DNA of 64,000 nucleotides, taken from the NCBI RefSeq assembly GCF_022419185.1, contig NZ_JAJOZK010000010.1:1-64000 (forward strand). The letters run 5' to 3'. The notes under the pieces are model-generated. The model saw only the letters and a program-made list of their open reading frames with translations, had not been told where the DNA came from and did no database searches. A program made the translations under genes and the position numbers. Source of the DNA: Thermomonas flagellata (GTDB lineage: Bacteria; Pseudomonadota; Gammaproteobacteria; Xanthomonadales; Xanthomonadaceae). How positions within the stretch are numbered: position 1 is the first letter of the stretch; each line of letters starts with the position of its first letter. Positions 46,400 through 57,127 of the stretch are shown one piece after another.

Positions 46400-47529
46400 G
46401 CGGCGTCCTCCGCGCGGAACGGGCTGTGCGCGAGCAAGGCCTGCCGATGCCGGCGCACGTCGGCGGTCTCGCGCGCACACCAGTCGCGCAAGGCCGCGGC
46501 GAAGCGCGGCTCGGCGATCCAGTGGCGGCTGCGCACCACCACCGGCAGGAAGCCGCGGGCCAGCTTGTGCCGGCCCTGCGCGCCGGGCTCGAAGCGCGCC
46601 AGCCCCTCGCGCAAGCAGTAGTCGATGCCCTGGTAGTAGCAGGTCTCGAAGTGCAGTCCGGGGTGCGGCTCGTTCGCGCCCCAGTAGCGGCCGTACAGGG
46701 TGTCGCCGCCGCGCAGGCACAGCGCGCCGGCGATCGTGCGGCCTGCGCGCTCGGCCAGCACCAGCACCAGCCGGCGCGGCATCGCGCGCGCGAGGTGGCG
46801 CAGGAATGCCAGCGTCAGCGCCGGGGCATTGCCGTAGTCGGCGAAGGTGCGCAGGTAGAAGCCGTGCATCGCCGCCAGGTCGTCCTCGCCGGCCTGATCG
46901 CCGTGCACGATGCGGAAGCTGATGCCCGCCTCGGCCACCTTGCGGCGCTCCTGGCGGATGTTCTTGCGGTGCTTGTGGTCGAGCGCGGCGAGGAAGTCCT
47001 CGAAGCGGTGCCAATGGCCGGGATTGCGCCAGTGGAACTGGATGTCCTCGCGCAGCAGCCAGTCGTCGCCGAACGCGGCCTCGTCGGTGTCCGCATGGAA
47101 ATTGACATGGGCCGAGGACAGTCCCTGCGCGCGCACCCAGTCGGTCACCGCCATGAGCAACTGCCGGGCCATGGCCGGATCGCGCGCCAGCAGGCGCGGA
47201 CCGGTCACCGGGGTGTAGGGCACCGCGCACAGCCATTTCGGGTAGTAGGGCAGGCCATGGCGGGCATAGGCCTCGGCCCAGGCATGGTCGAACACGAATT
47301 CGCCGTGGCCGTTGCCCTTGAGGTAGCCGGGCATGGCCGCGCATAGCGCCGCGCCGTCCCAGAGGGTGGCGTGGCAGGGCGTCCAGCCCCACTCCGGTCG
47401 CAGGCAGCCGGTGGCCTCCAGCCCGTGCAGGAAGGCATGCGCGAGGAACGGGTTGCGCCCGTCGTGCAGCCCGTCCCAGGCCGCAGCGGGCACCGCATCC
47501 AGCGACGTCAGCAGGCGCAGCGTGGGCAT
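46396..47529 (-). CDS. FemAB/GNAT-like protein (COG3146, DUF482 type)
   Basis: A 377-residue member of the COG3146 family, often called peptidogalycan biosynthesis protein, with an acyltransferase (GNAT/FemAB) fold. Visible elements are GRNPFLAHAFLHGLEATGC, YYPKWLCAVPYTPVTGPRLL, LDHKHRKNIRQERRKVAEAG and GANEPHPGLHFETCYYQGID. The substrate is unknown. It is located 9 bases after a phosphoesterase gene and overlaps aat, so the three probably form one transcript. Confidence 0.82.
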   Translation of the reverse strand: MPTLRLLTSLDAVPAAAWDGLHDGRNPFLAHAFLHGLEATGCLRPEWGWTPCHATLWDGAALCAAMPGYLKGNGHGEFVFDHAWAEAYARHGLPYYPKWLCAVPYTPVTGPRLLARDPAMARQLLMAVTDWVRAQGLSSAHVNFHADTDEAAFGDDWLLREDIQFHWRNPGHWHRFEDFLAALDHKHRKNIRQERRKVAEAGISFRIVHGDQAGEDDLAAMHGFYLRTFADYGNAPALTLAFLRHLARAMPRRLVLVLAERAGRTIAGALCLRGGDTLYGRYWGANEPHPGLHFETCYYQGIDYCLREGLARFEPGAQGRHKLARGFLPVVVRSRHWIAEPRFAAALRDWCARETADVRRHRQALLAHSPFRAEDAA

Positions 47530-47538
47530 CGCGGCAGT

Positions 47539-48438
47539 CTACGGGCGCAGGTGCAGCAGGTCGATCGCGGGCGGATCGAACAGCCGCAGCGGCAGCCCGG
47601 TCTCGCCGGTGCCGGTGGTGGTGAACACCCGCACCCGGCCGCGCGGGGTCGTCAGCCACTGCTCGCCGCGGTCGAAGCCATAGGCGCTGGGGAGGACGCG
47701 CCGGTACAGCCACGGGATGCGCAGCTGGCCGCCGTGGGTATGGCCGGCCAGCAGCAGGCGCGCCTGCGCGGGCGACAGCCGGCTCGCGCTGTCGGGATTG
47801 TGCGCCAGCACCAGGGTCGGCAGCGGCGCGGGCACGGGCAAAAAGCGCGGATCGTCCTTGCCCGCCCAGCGGTCGCCGAGCCCGGCCAGCATCCAGCCGC
47901 CGCGCATCGGCACGCGCCGGCCCTCGATGACCTGCACGCCGAGCGCCGCCAGCGCCGCACGCAGGGGCCGGTCGATGTCCGGCCCTGGATGCTGCTGGTC
48001 GTGGTTGCCGAGCACCGCATAGACCGGATGCCGGATCCCGCCGAGCGGTGCCAGCAGCGCCTGCAGGCCGGCCTGGTCGCGGTCGGACGGCGCGTAGGTC
48101 AGATCGCCGGCGACCAGCACCGCATCCACTGGCAGCGCATCCAGCCGCGCGACCAGCCGGCGCAGGAAAGCGGTGTCCTTGTAAGCGCCGAGATGCAGAT
48201 CGCTGACCAGCGCCACATCGGCCCGCAGCCCGGTCCCGTGCAGGGTGGTCTGGCGCAGCACGATCCGCTGCGGTTCCACGAACCATGCCCAGGCCAGCAC
48301 CAGCAGCGCGCCGAGCAGCAGCCATCCCAGGCCCGAGCGGCCACGGCGCCGCCACAGGTGCCACAGCGCCAGGGCCAGCAGCGGCCACAGCAGCCAGCCG
48401 GCCAGCCGCAGTGCCTGCGGGATCAGGGGGGCGTGCAT
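47539..48438 (-). CDS. membrane-anchored calcineurin-like metallophosphoesterase
   Basis: A 299-residue protein with two N-terminal hydrophobic segments (about residues 12-28 and 36-54), then a calcineurin-like phosphoesterase domain. The metal-binding motifs are complete: VSDLHLG (Asp-x-His), VAGDLTY, LGNHDQQH, LAHNPD and LLAGHTHGGQLRIP. It resembles the YaeI/YkuE type, some members of which act on lipid-linked substrates at the membrane surface. It is first in a probable operon with the FemAB-like gene and aat. Confidence 0.85.
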   Translation of the reverse strand: MHAPLIPQALRLAGWLLWPLLALALWHLWRRRGRSGLGWLLLGALLVLAWAWFVEPQRIVLRQTTLHGTGLRADVALVSDLHLGAYKDTAFLRRLVARLDALPVDAVLVAGDLTYAPSDRDQAGLQALLAPLGGIRHPVYAVLGNHDQQHPGPDIDRPLRAALAALGVQVIEGRRVPMRGGWMLAGLGDRWAGKDDPRFLPVPAPLPTLVLAHNPDSASRLSPAQARLLLAGHTHGGQLRIPWLYRRVLPSAYGFDRGEQWLTTPRGRVRVFTTTGTGETGLPLRLFDPPAIDLLHLRP

Positions 48439-48746
48439 GCCGAGTGCCGGGCGTCGATGGCGTCCATCACCTCCACATCATCCCGTGCGGACTTCACGAG
48501 AATTGAACAAGATGGCCATGCATCGGTTCAAATTGCTTTGTATAGTCCGCATCGGGGTGCGGGGCGCGTTGTCATGCGGGCATCGGATGTTGCGGGAGAT
48601 TCCGGGCGCCGGCACGAGCCTAGCCACCCTCTGCCAAGGGGATTGCCACGCGCCATCGTCGGATCCTGGCCGCCGCGCCGCCGACCAGCGTGTAATGGGG
48701 AGAGGGCAAGCCTATCCGGGCATGATCGGAACCTGAGGGGGATCGC
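48439..48746 (+). other. intergenic region with inverted repeat and a -10 element
   Basis: 308 bases between divergent genes with no convincing gene. It holds an inverted repeat TTGAAC (48503-48508) and GTTCAA (48526-48531), followed by TATAGT (48541-48546) that looks like a -10 element for the rightward beta-barrel gene, about 200 bases before its start. A 74-codon frame (48515-48736) has no recognisable features and is probably chance. The local sequence is less GC-rich than its surroundings. Confidence 0.4.
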
Positions 48747-49604
48747 ATGAAGGCACATGCTCTCTTGGTGGTCTGGCTGGCTTTCTCGTCGCTGGGCGGC
48801 ATCCAGGCCGCGCATGCGGCCAATGCCGAGGATCGTCCGCAAGCAAACGAAGTGCAGGATCCGGGCGCCTCCCGGGATTGGACCGTGCAGGTCACTCCCT
48901 ACCTGTGGGCCTCCGGCCTTGCGGGGAACATCTCGCCGTTCCGCAGCGCGCCGACGCTGCAGGTCGACAAATCGTTCTCGCAGAACCTGAAGGATCTGAA
49001 TTTCGGCGGCTTCGCCAACCTGTGGGCGCGCCGTGGCCGCGTCGTCTTTTCGGCGGACCTGATGTACGTCGATACCACCGGCAGCGAAGCGACGGGCCCG
49101 CTGCCGGCGCTGCAGATCCCGGGCCTCGGCCCGATCCCGCCCGGCGCCACGGTCGATGCCGAGGTCGACACCACCCTGTTCACCACCACCGTGCAAGGCG
49201 GCTACCGCGTGCTGGAGGACCATGGCTTCACGTTCGATGTCCTGGGCGGCGTGCGCTACTGGCGGATCCGCAACGACGTGAAGGTCACGGTGGCCGTTCC
49301 CGGGCTCGGCGCGCGCTCGGCCCGCCATGGCGAGCGCTTCGACTGGGTCGATCCGGTGCTCGGCGCGCGCGCCTTCGTGCCCTTGTCCGCGACCTCCTCG
49401 CTGCTGGCGCAGCTGGATGTCGGCGGTTTCGGCGCCGGGTCGCACCGCACGTGGTCGGTGCTTATGACCTACAACCATGTCTTCAGCGAACGCCTCTCGG
49501 GATCGATCGGCTATAAGCTGCTCGACGCCGACTACGACCACCACGGGCATGTCTACGACACGCGCCAGACCGGCCCCGTCCTGGGCCTGACCTGGCGCTT
49601 CTGA
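48747..49604 (+). CDS. predicted outer-membrane beta-barrel protein
   Basis: A 285-residue protein with a signal peptide (MKAHALLVVWLAFSSLGGIQ, cleavage probably after AAHA). The mature part has alternating hydrophobic strands, such as WTVQVTPYLWASGLAGNISP, GGFANLWARRGRVVFSADLM and FTFDVLGGVRYWRIRNDVKV. It ends in LGLTWRF, with the terminal Phe recognised by the BAM machinery. About ten to twelve strands can be counted roughly. Function unknown; it is 60 bases upstream of the exported Ntn hydrolase gene and probably co-transcribed. Its start is preceded by GAGGGGGATCGC. Confidence 0.78.
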   Translation: MKAHALLVVWLAFSSLGGIQAAHAANAEDRPQANEVQDPGASRDWTVQVTPYLWASGLAGNISPFRSAPTLQVDKSFSQNLKDLNFGGFANLWARRGRVVFSADLMYVDTTGSEATGPLPALQIPGLGPIPPGATVDAEVDTTLFTTTVQGGYRVLEDHGFTFDVLGGVRYWRIRNDVKVTVAVPGLGARSARHGERFDWVDPVLGARAFVPLSATSSLLAQLDVGGFGAGSHRTWSVLMTYNHVFSERLSGSIGYKLLDADYDHHGHVYDTRQTGPVLGLTWRF

Positions 49605-49664
49605 GCGCGGCCAGCCCGGGCCTGCAAGAAGATGTCCGCACATCCGTCACAACAGGGAGATGCC

Positions 49665-50723
49665 ATGGGACTGCAACTGCGCAACATCCTGTCGGCTGCC
49701 GCACTGACCGCGGCATGCGCGCTATCCACCCCCTCGCTGGCCTGCACCCGTCTGGTCTACCACGGCGCGGACGGCGACGTCATCACCGCGCGCTCGATGG
49801 ACTGGAAGGAGGACATCGGCACCAACCTGTGGGTGTTCCCGAGGGGCATGCGCCGCAGCGGCGAGGCCGGCGCGAATTCGATCCAGTGGACCTCCAAGTA
49901 CGGCAGCGTCATCGCGTCGGGCTATGACATCTCGACCACCGACGGCATGAACGAGAAGGGCATGACCGCGCAGCTACTGTGGCTGGTCGAGTCGCAGTAT
50001 CCCAAGCCCCGCTCCGACAAGCCCGCGCTGTCGCTGTCGCTGTGGGCGCAATACGTGCTGGACAACTTCGCCACGGTCGCCGAGGCCGTGGCGGCCCTGG
50101 AGAAAGAGCCCTTCATCGTGGTCACGGACAACGTCCCCGGCCAGAACCGGCTGGCCACCCTGCACCTGTCGATGTCGGATGCCAGCGGCGACAGCGCCAT
50201 CATCGAATACATCGATGGCAAGCAGGTCATCCACCATGGCCGCCAGTACCAGGTGATGACCAACTCCCCGACCTTCGACCAGCAACTCGCGCTGGATGCG
50301 TACTGGAGGGAGATCTCCGGCACGGTCTTCCTGCCCGGCACCAACCGTTCGGCGGATCGCTTCGCGCGCGCCTCGTTCTACGTCAACGCGATCCCCAAGA
50401 GCGAGGATCCGGTAGTGGCGCTGGCGAGCGTCCTGAGCGTCATCCGCAATGTCTCGGTTCCCTACGGGATCACGACGCCCAACCAGCCGAACATTTCCTC
50501 GACCCGCTGGCGCACGGTCGCCGACCAGAAGCGCATGCTGTATTTCTTCGACTCTGCATTGACGCCCAACACCTTCTGGATCGACCTGAAGAAGCTCGAC
50601 TTCTCGCCGCGCACGGGCAAGGTCATGAAGCTCGACTTGGGGCCGAACCAGCGCAACACCTACAGCGGCGAGACCAGCGCGGCCTTCAAGCCGACCAAGC
50701 CCTTCCACTTCCTGGGCATCTGA
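49665..50723 (+). CDS. exported Ntn hydrolase, choloylglycine/penicillin V acylase family
   Basis: A 352-residue linear amide C-N hydrolase. A signal peptide of 26 residues (ending LSTPSLA) precedes Cys27, which would become the N-terminal nucleophile after cleavage. Arg43 and Asp46 (TARSMDW) stand 16 and 19 residues after it, matching Cys2, Arg18 and Asp21 of bile salt hydrolases. ATG 49665 follows AGGGAG. Gram-negative members hydrolyse penicillin V and in some species N-acyl homoserine lactones; the substrate here is unknown. The SLAC sequence could be mistaken for a lipobox, but the Arg/Asp spacing supports a catalytic Cys. Confidence 0.88.
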   Translation: MGLQLRNILSAAALTAACALSTPSLACTRLVYHGADGDVITARSMDWKEDIGTNLWVFPRGMRRSGEAGANSIQWTSKYGSVIASGYDISTTDGMNEKGMTAQLLWLVESQYPKPRSDKPALSLSLWAQYVLDNFATVAEAVAALEKEPFIVVTDNVPGQNRLATLHLSMSDASGDSAIIEYIDGKQVIHHGRQYQVMTNSPTFDQQLALDAYWREISGTVFLPGTNRSADRFARASFYVNAIPKSEDPVVALASVLSVIRNVSVPYGITTPNQPNISSTRWRTVADQKRMLYFFDSALTPNTFWIDLKKLDFSPRTGKVMKLDLGPNQRNTYSGETSAAFKPTKPFHFLGI

Positions 50724-50916
50724 GCGTCCCGCGGCGGAGCGGAGCCGCGGTTTGCCGATCGCGTTCGACCGGCAATCGCGGCTTCGACCAGCCCGCACGG
50801 CTGCCGCTGCGGCACCGGCTGCCTTGCATCGCCGCGGCGCGCGGGCGGATGTCGCCGACGCGGCGTCCGCCCGGATCGCCAAGTGGCCGATGAACGGCCG
50901 TGCCGGGCCAATCGCG

Positions 50917-51513
50917 TCAGGCCGGCAGGGAGTACGTGACCTTGACGCCATCGAGGACGATGAACTTGCGCCGGACGAGTTCTCCTACGATCCGGTCCAG
51001 CGCGGGCTCATCGAGCTTCTTGCCGAACCACGCTGAAATCATGGCCCGCAGCGTGCGCTCGCGCTGCGGGCGGCTTTTCGGCATGCCCTTGAGTTTCATG
51101 ACGACCGCATCGACCTGGTCGTCCTTCGAAGCCTCGGCGAGTCCCTTGAGGATGGGGATGCCATCGAGCGTCGCCGAGCGGTTGGCCAGGATGCCCTTCG
51201 ACTTGAGGTGAGCGATCAGGGGATCAAAGCCGGTATCGCGCGAGATGATGTGGAAAAATGCCTTGGGTTCGCTCGTGGCCAGGCGCCCGATGTAGTAAGC
51301 GATGTGGAAGTCGAGGGCATTCGAACCTGCGCCGGAAATGCGGATGTACTCGGCCCGCTCGCCCAGGGCCTGCATCGCCTCGGCCAGTTCGATCGGCACC
51401 TTGGTCTGGTTGGCGCCGACGAAGACCTTGACCCGGAAATGATCTTCGGCGAGCGAGGCCAGGTTCTTCGGCTGGACGTTCTCGTAGTCGATCAGCACGT
51501 AGTTGGTCTTCAT
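50917..51513 (-). CDS. NYN/PIN-domain putative RNase
   Basis: A 198-residue protein. The first 130 residues form a NYN-type PIN domain: TNYVLIDYENVQPKNLASLA with Asp9, GAGSNALDFHIAYYIGRLAT and HIISRDTGFDPLIAHLKSKG. These supply the acidic metal ligands. The C-terminal 60 residues (KSRPQRERTLRAMISAWFGK) form a small helical domain. Such proteins are predicted RNases, widespread and little studied. It lies 23 bases after trxB on the same strand, so may be co-transcribed with it. Confidence 0.82.
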   Translation of the reverse strand: MKTNYVLIDYENVQPKNLASLAEDHFRVKVFVGANQTKVPIELAEAMQALGERAEYIRISGAGSNALDFHIAYYIGRLATSEPKAFFHIISRDTGFDPLIAHLKSKGILANRSATLDGIPILKGLAEASKDDQVDAVVMKLKGMPKSRPQRERTLRAMISAWFGKKLDEPALDRIVGELVRRKFIVLDGVKVTYSLPA

Positions 51514-51536
51514 GGCTGCATCCAGCGCAGGCCGGG

Positions 51537-52550
<1,014 letters not shown>

Positions 52551-52641
52551 CTAGCTTGGGGGCGCGCCCACGGCATGGCAAGGCGGCCGGGGACACGCCC
52601 CGGTGCCGGCATGCGGATGGCCAAGCCTGCTGCGAGTGGCG

Positions 52642-52647
52642 TATATT
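52642..52647 (+). promoter_or_regulatory. -10 element upstream of ftsK
   Basis: TATATT lies 38 bases before the ftsK start in the trxB-ftsK gap; the -35 at 17 bases (GGCCAA) is poor. Confidence 0.35.
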
Positions 52648-52685
52648 CAAGCACCTAGGGGAACTTCCTGAGGCGCGATCACAAG

Positions 52686-55058
52686 GTGGCCGGAACGGCA
52701 TCGGACTCCCTCCGCGGCAACCGCAAGCCCAGCGCGCGCGCCGGCAAGCCGCCGGCCTCCCCGCGGCGGCAGCGGCTGTGGCGCGATCTGGCGCTGATCG
52801 CGATCGCGCCGCTGCTGCTGTTCCTGCTGGCCGCGCTGGTGACCTATTCGCCGGCGGACCCGGGGTGGTCGCATACCGGGAGCATCACGGCGCCGATCCA
52901 CAATGCCGGCGGCCGGGTCGGGGCGTGGGTCGCGGACGTGCTGCTCGGCCTGACCGGCTACGTCGCCTTCCTGCTGCCGTTCGTGCTGGCCGCGATCGCC
53001 TGGATCGCGCTGTTCGGGCGGGATGCCGACGGCGATGGCGAGGCCGACCTCGCCCCGGCCCTGCGCCTGGTCGGGATCGTCGGCTTTCTGATCGCCAGCG
53101 CCGGCCTGCTCAAGCTCAAGGTCGCCGGCTCCAACGACCTCTGGGCCGGCAGCGGCGGCGTGCTCGGGCGGCTGGTGGGCAATTCCCTGCAGTCGCTGTT
53201 CGGCCTGCTCGGCGCCAACCTGTTCCTGGTCAGCCTGCTGCTGATCTCGGTCACCCTCGCCACCGGGCTGTCGTGGCTGTGGGTGATGGACCGCATCGGC
53301 GCGTTCGTGTTGGCGTTACCGGGCCTGCTCGACCGCGGCGCACGCAAGGGCGTGCAGCAGGCGGCGGAGTGGGGCGAGGCGCGCGCCCTGCGCGAGGAGC
53401 GCGAGGTCGCGCGCAAGGCCGACAGCGAGGTGCGCCTGCGTCGCGAGAAGGTGCGGATCGAGCCGCCGGCGGCGCCGACGGTGGAGAAGAGCGAGCGCGC
53501 CCGGCGCGAGCAGCAGATCCCGCTGTTCAACGCCGGCGACGGCTCCGGGTTGCCGCCGCTGGCGCTGCTGGACGACCCCAAGCCGCAGCCGAAGGGCTAC
53601 GACGCGCAGACGCTGGAGACGCTCTCGCGCCAGATCGAGTTCAAGCTCAAGGACTTCCGGATCGATGCCCAGGTGGTCGGCGCCTATCCCGGGCCGGTGA
53701 TCACCCGCTTCGAGATCGAGCCGGCGCCGGGGGTCAAGGTCAGCCAGATTTCCTCGCTGGACAAGGACATCGCGCGCGGCCTGTCGGTCAAGTCGGTGCG
53801 GGTGGTGGACGTGATCCCGGGCAAGTCGGTGATCGGGCTGGAAACCCCGAACACCCAGCGCGAGATGATCTACCTCAGCGAGCTGCTGCGCTCGAAGGAA
53901 TACGACAAGGCCGGCAGCCCACTGACGCTGGCGCTGGGCAAGGACATCGCCGGCAAGCCCATCGTCGCGGACCTGGCGCGCATGCCGCACCTGCTGGTGG
54001 CCGGCACCACCGGCTCCGGCAAGTCGGTCGCGGTCAACGCGATGGTGCTCTCGCTGCTGTACAAGGCCTCCGCCAAGGACGTGCGGATGCTGATGATCGA
54101 CCCGAAGATGCTGGAGCTGTCGGTCTACCAGGGCATCCCGCACCTGCTGGCGCCGGTGGTCACCGACATGAAGGAGGCCGCCAACGGCCTGCGCTGGTGC
54201 GTGGCCGAGATGGAGCGCCGCTACAAGCTGATGAGCGCGGTCGGCGTGCGCAACCTGGCCGGCTTCAACAAGAAGGTGCGCGACGCCGCGGATGCCGGGC
54301 AACCGCTGGTGGACCCGCTGTTCAAGCCGAACGCGGAGGCCGGCGAGGCCCCGCGCACGCTGGAGCTGCTGCCGTTCATCGTGGTCTTCATCGACGAATT
54401 CGCCGACATGATGATGATCGTCGGCAAGAAGGTCGAGGAACTCATCGCGCGCCTGGCGCAGAAGGCGCGCGCCGCCGGCATCCACCTGATCCTGGCCACC
54501 CAGCGGCCGTCGGTGGACGTGATCACCGGCCTGATCAAGGCCAACATCCCGACCCGCATCGCGTTCCAGGTCAGCAGCAAGATCGACTCGCGCACCATCC
54601 TCGACCAGAGCGGCGCGGAGACCCTGCTCGGCCATGGCGACATGCTCTACCTGCCGCCCGGCACCGCGATGCCCGAACGCGTTCACGGCGCGTTCGTCTC
54701 CGACGAGGAAGTGCACCGGGTGGTGGAGTTCCTCAAGCAGAGCGGCGGGCCGGACTACCTCGACGGCGTGCTCGAGGAAGCGCAGACCCTGTACGACGGC
54801 AGCAGCGTGGGCGCCAACGGCCTGCCCGAGGCCGCCGCCAGCGACGACCCCGAGGCCGACCCGCTGTACGACCAGGCGGTGCAGATCGTCACCGAGACCC
54901 GGCGCGCCTCGATCTCGGGCGTGCAGCGGCGGCTGAAGATCGGCTACAACCGCGCCGCGCGCCTGATCGAGGCGATGGAGGCGGCCGGGATCGTCAGCCC
55001 GCCCGAGCACAACGGCGACCGCACGGTGCTCGCGCCGCCCCCGCCGCCGCGGCCGTGA
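52686..55058 (+). CDS. ftsK: DNA translocase FtsK
   Basis: A 790-residue FtsK (SpoIIIE family). The N-terminal part has about four membrane helices (residues about 35-215) that anchor it at the septum. A short linker follows. The motor has Walker [21 protein letters not shown] and Walker [17 protein letters not shown]. The C-terminal gamma domain ([20 protein letters not shown]) recognises polarising KOPS-like sequences and activates XerCD. The linker is much shorter than in E. coli (1329 residues), normal for this group. The start is GTG 52686. Confidence 0.95.
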   Translation: MAGTASDSLRGNRKPSARAGKPPASPRRQRLWRDLALIAIAPLLLFLLAALVTYSPADPGWSHTGSITAPIHNAGGRVGAWVADVLLGLTGYVAFLLPFVLAAIAWIALFGRDADGDGEADLAPALRLVGIVGFLIASAGLLKLKVAGSNDLWAGSGGVLGRLVGNSLQSLFGLLGANLFLVSLLLISVTLATGLSWLWVMDRIGAFVLALPGLLDRGARKGVQQAAEWGEARALREEREVARKADSEVRLRREKVRIEPPAAPTVEKSERARREQQIPLFNAGDGSGLPPLALLDDPKPQPKGYDAQTLETLSRQIEFKLKDFRIDAQVVGAYPGPVITRFEIEPAPGVKVSQISSLDKDIARGLSVKSVRVVDVIPGKSVIGLETPNTQREMIYLSELLRSKEYDKAGSPLTLALGKDIAGKPIVADLARMPHLLVAGTTGSGKSVAVNAMVLSLLYKASAKDVRMLMIDPKMLELSVYQGIPHLLAPVVTDMKEAANGLRWCVAEMERRYKLMSAVGVRNLAGFNKKVRDAADAGQPLVDPLFKPNAEAGEAPRTLELLPFIVVFIDEFADMMMIVGKKVEELIARLAQKARAAGIHLILATQRPSVDVITGLIKANIPTRIAFQVSSKIDSRTILDQSGAETLLGHGDMLYLPPGTAMPERVHGAFVSDEEVHRVVEFLKQSGGPDYLDGVLEEAQTLYDGSSVGANGLPEAAASDDPEADPLYDQAVQIVTETRRASISGVQRRLKIGYNRAARLIEAMEAAGIVSPPEHNGDRTVLAPPPPPRP

Positions 55059-55145
55059 GCCCGAGGCGGGGCAGGGCATGCGCGGGAGATGCCGCATTCA
55101 GCGCGGATGCGCCAGACTGATGCGGTGCTCCTTCCGGAACCGACC

Positions 55146-55763
55146 ATGCGCCCCTTCCGCCTGCTGTCCGCCCTCGTCCTGCTGCTGGCCGCCGGCAGCG
55201 CCGCCGCCGGTGCCCGCACCCAGCTGGATGCCTTCACCCGCGGCCTGAAGGGACTGGACGGCCGTTTCAGCCAGCAGGTGTACGACGCCCGCGGGCGTCA
55301 GAAGGAGGCCAGCCAGGGGCGGGTGGCGGTGTCCGCGCCGCGGCTGTTCCGCTGGCAGTACGACGCCCCGTACCCGCAGCTGATCATCGCCGACGGCCAG
55401 ACCGTCTGGGTCTACGACCCGGATCTCAAGCAGGCCAGCCGCCGCCCGCAGGGGCCGGAAGAGGCCTCCAGTCCGCTGGCGGTGCTGCTCGATCCGGCGC
55501 GCCTGGCCCGCGACTTCGAGGTCACCGAAGCCGGCAGCCGCGATGGCCTGGACTGGCTGCAGATCGTGCCGCGCGATGCCGAGGCGGCGTTCAAGTCCGC
55601 GCGCCTGGGCTTCGCCGGCGATGCGCTGGTGCGGATGGAGTACGTCGATGCACTCGGGCAGCGCACCGCGATCGCGTTCTCCGGCTGGAAGCGCAATCCG
55701 TCCTTCGCGCGCGACACCTTCGTGTTCACGCCGGGCAAGGACGTGGACGTGATCGGGCCGTGA
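55146..55763 (+). CDS. lolA: outer-membrane lipoprotein carrier LolA
   Basis: A 205-residue periplasmic chaperone that ferries lipoproteins from LolCDE to LolB. The signal peptide is RLLSALVLLLAAGSAAAG. Mature motifs are RTQLDAFTRGLKGLDGRFSQ, RLFRWQYDAPYPQLIIADGQ and VWVYDPDLKQA. It is located between ftsK and rarA, as in E. coli (ftsK-lolA-rarA). Confidence 0.95.
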   Translation: MRPFRLLSALVLLLAAGSAAAGARTQLDAFTRGLKGLDGRFSQQVYDARGRQKEASQGRVAVSAPRLFRWQYDAPYPQLIIADGQTVWVYDPDLKQASRRPQGPEEASSPLAVLLDPARLARDFEVTEAGSRDGLDWLQIVPRDAEAAFKSARLGFAGDALVRMEYVDALGQRTAIAFSGWKRNPSFARDTFVFTPGKDVDVIGP

Positions 55764-55788
55764 GCCGGGTCGGGCAGGCGGCGGCGCG

Positions 55789-57114
55789 ATGAGCACGGGC
55801 ACGCCGGCCGCCGCCGAGTTGCGTCCGCTCGCCGAGCGCATGCGCCCGCGCGCGCTGGAGGAAATGGTGGGCCAGCGCCGGTTGCTGGCGGAAGGCTCCG
55901 CGCTGCGCCGCGCGCTGGCCGCGGGGCGGCTGCACTCGATGATCCTGTGGGGGCCGCCCGGCTGCGGCAAGACCACCCTGGCGCTGCTGCTGGCGCGCCA
56001 CGCGCAGGCGCACTTCGAGGCGATCTCGGCGGTGCTCGCCGGCCTGCCGCAGGTGCGCGAGGTGCTGGCGCGGGCGCAGGCGCGGTTCGACGCGGGCGAG
56101 CGCACCCTGCTGTTCGTGGACGAGGTGCACCGCTTCAACAAGGCGCAGCAGGATGCCTTCCTGCCGCACATCGAGCGCGGCACCATCGTGTTCGTCGGCG
56201 CCACCACCGAAAACCCCTCGTTCGAGCTGAATTCGGCGCTGCTCTCGCGTTGCCGGGTGCACGTGCTGGAGGCGGTCGCCGCGGAGGACATCCGCGCCGC
56301 GCTCGAGCGCGCCTTGGCCGATGAGGAGCGCGGGCTCGGCGGGCTGGGCCTGGCGGTGGAGGCGGACGGGCTGGCGCAGATCGCGCTGGCCGCCGATGGC
56401 GACGTGCGGCGCGCGCTGACCCTGCTGGAAATCGCCGCCGACATCGCCGTGGGCGAGGGCGGCCGGATCGACAGCGACACCCTGCAGCAGGTGCTGGCCG
56501 ACCGCACCCGCCGCTTCGACAAGGGCGGCGACGCGTTCTACGACCAGATCTCGGCGCTGCACAAATGCGTGCGCAGCTCCAACCCCGACGCCGCGCTGTA
56601 CTGGCTGGCGCGGATGCTGGACGGCGGCGCGGATCCGGCCTACCTGGCGCGGCGCCTGGCCCGGATGGCGGTGGAGGACATCGGTCTGGCCGACCCGCGT
56701 GCGCTGCAGATGGCGATCGACGCCTGGGACGCCTACGACCGCCTGGGCTCTCCGGAAGGCGAACTGGCGCTGGCGCAACTCACCCTGTACCTGGCCAGCA
56801 CCGCCAAGTCGAACGCCGCCTACACGGCGTGGAAGGCGGCCCGCGCCGACGTCGAGGCGCACGGCAGCCAACCGGTGCCGCTGCACCTGCGCAACGCGCC
56901 GACCGGCCTGATGCAGGCGCTGGGCCACGGTCGCGGCTACCAGTACGACCACGACGTGGAAGGCGGAATCGCGCTGGAGCAGACCGGGTTCCCGGACGCG
57001 ATCGGCGAGCGGGTGTACTACGCCCCGGTCGGCCGTGGCATGGAAGCCAAGCTCAAGGAGAAGCTGGATGCCCTGCGCGCGGCGCGGGCGCAGGCGCGGG
57101 CCGCGCGGAAATGA
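55789..57114 (+). CDS. rarA: replication-associated recombination protein RarA (MgsA)
   Basis: A 441-residue AAA+ ATPase acting at stalled replication forks and related to clamp loaders. Walker A is WGPPGCGKTTLALLLA, Walker B LLFVDEVHRFNKAQQDAFLP, and sensor 1 VGATTENPSFELNSALLSRC. The C-terminal MgsA domain includes GGADPAYLARRLARMAVEDI and GHGRGYQYDHDVEGGI. It is the third gene of the conserved ftsK-lolA-rarA block and converges on the DUF190 gene. Confidence 0.95.
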   Translation: MSTGTPAAAELRPLAERMRPRALEEMVGQRRLLAEGSALRRALAAGRLHSMILWGPPGCGKTTLALLLARHAQAHFEAISAVLAGLPQVREVLARAQARFDAGERTLLFVDEVHRFNKAQQDAFLPHIERGTIVFVGATTENPSFELNSALLSRCRVHVLEAVAAEDIRAALERALADEERGLGGLGLAVEADGLAQIALAADGDVRRALTLLEIAADIAVGEGGRIDSDTLQQVLADRTRRFDKGGDAFYDQISALHKCVRSSNPDAALYWLARMLDGGADPAYLARRLARMAVEDIGLADPRALQMAIDAWDAYDRLGSPEGELALAQLTLYLASTAKSNAAYTAWKAARADVEAHGSQPVPLHLRNAPTGLMQALGHGRGYQYDHDVEGGIALEQTGFPDAIGERVYYAPVGRGMEAKLKEKLDALRAARAQARAARK

Positions 57115-57127
57115 AGGCGGTGCGGGT

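Noticed and set aside
48515-48736. 74-codon open frame in the intergenic region before the beta-barrel gene
   Set aside because: No ribosome-binding site, overlaps the probable promoter, no recognisable composition or motif.
49740-49746. Lipobox-like SLAC in the Ntn hydrolase signal peptide
   Set aside because: Arg and Asp spacing to this Cys matches the catalytic triad of the choloylglycine hydrolase family, so it is more likely the nucleophile than a lipidation site.
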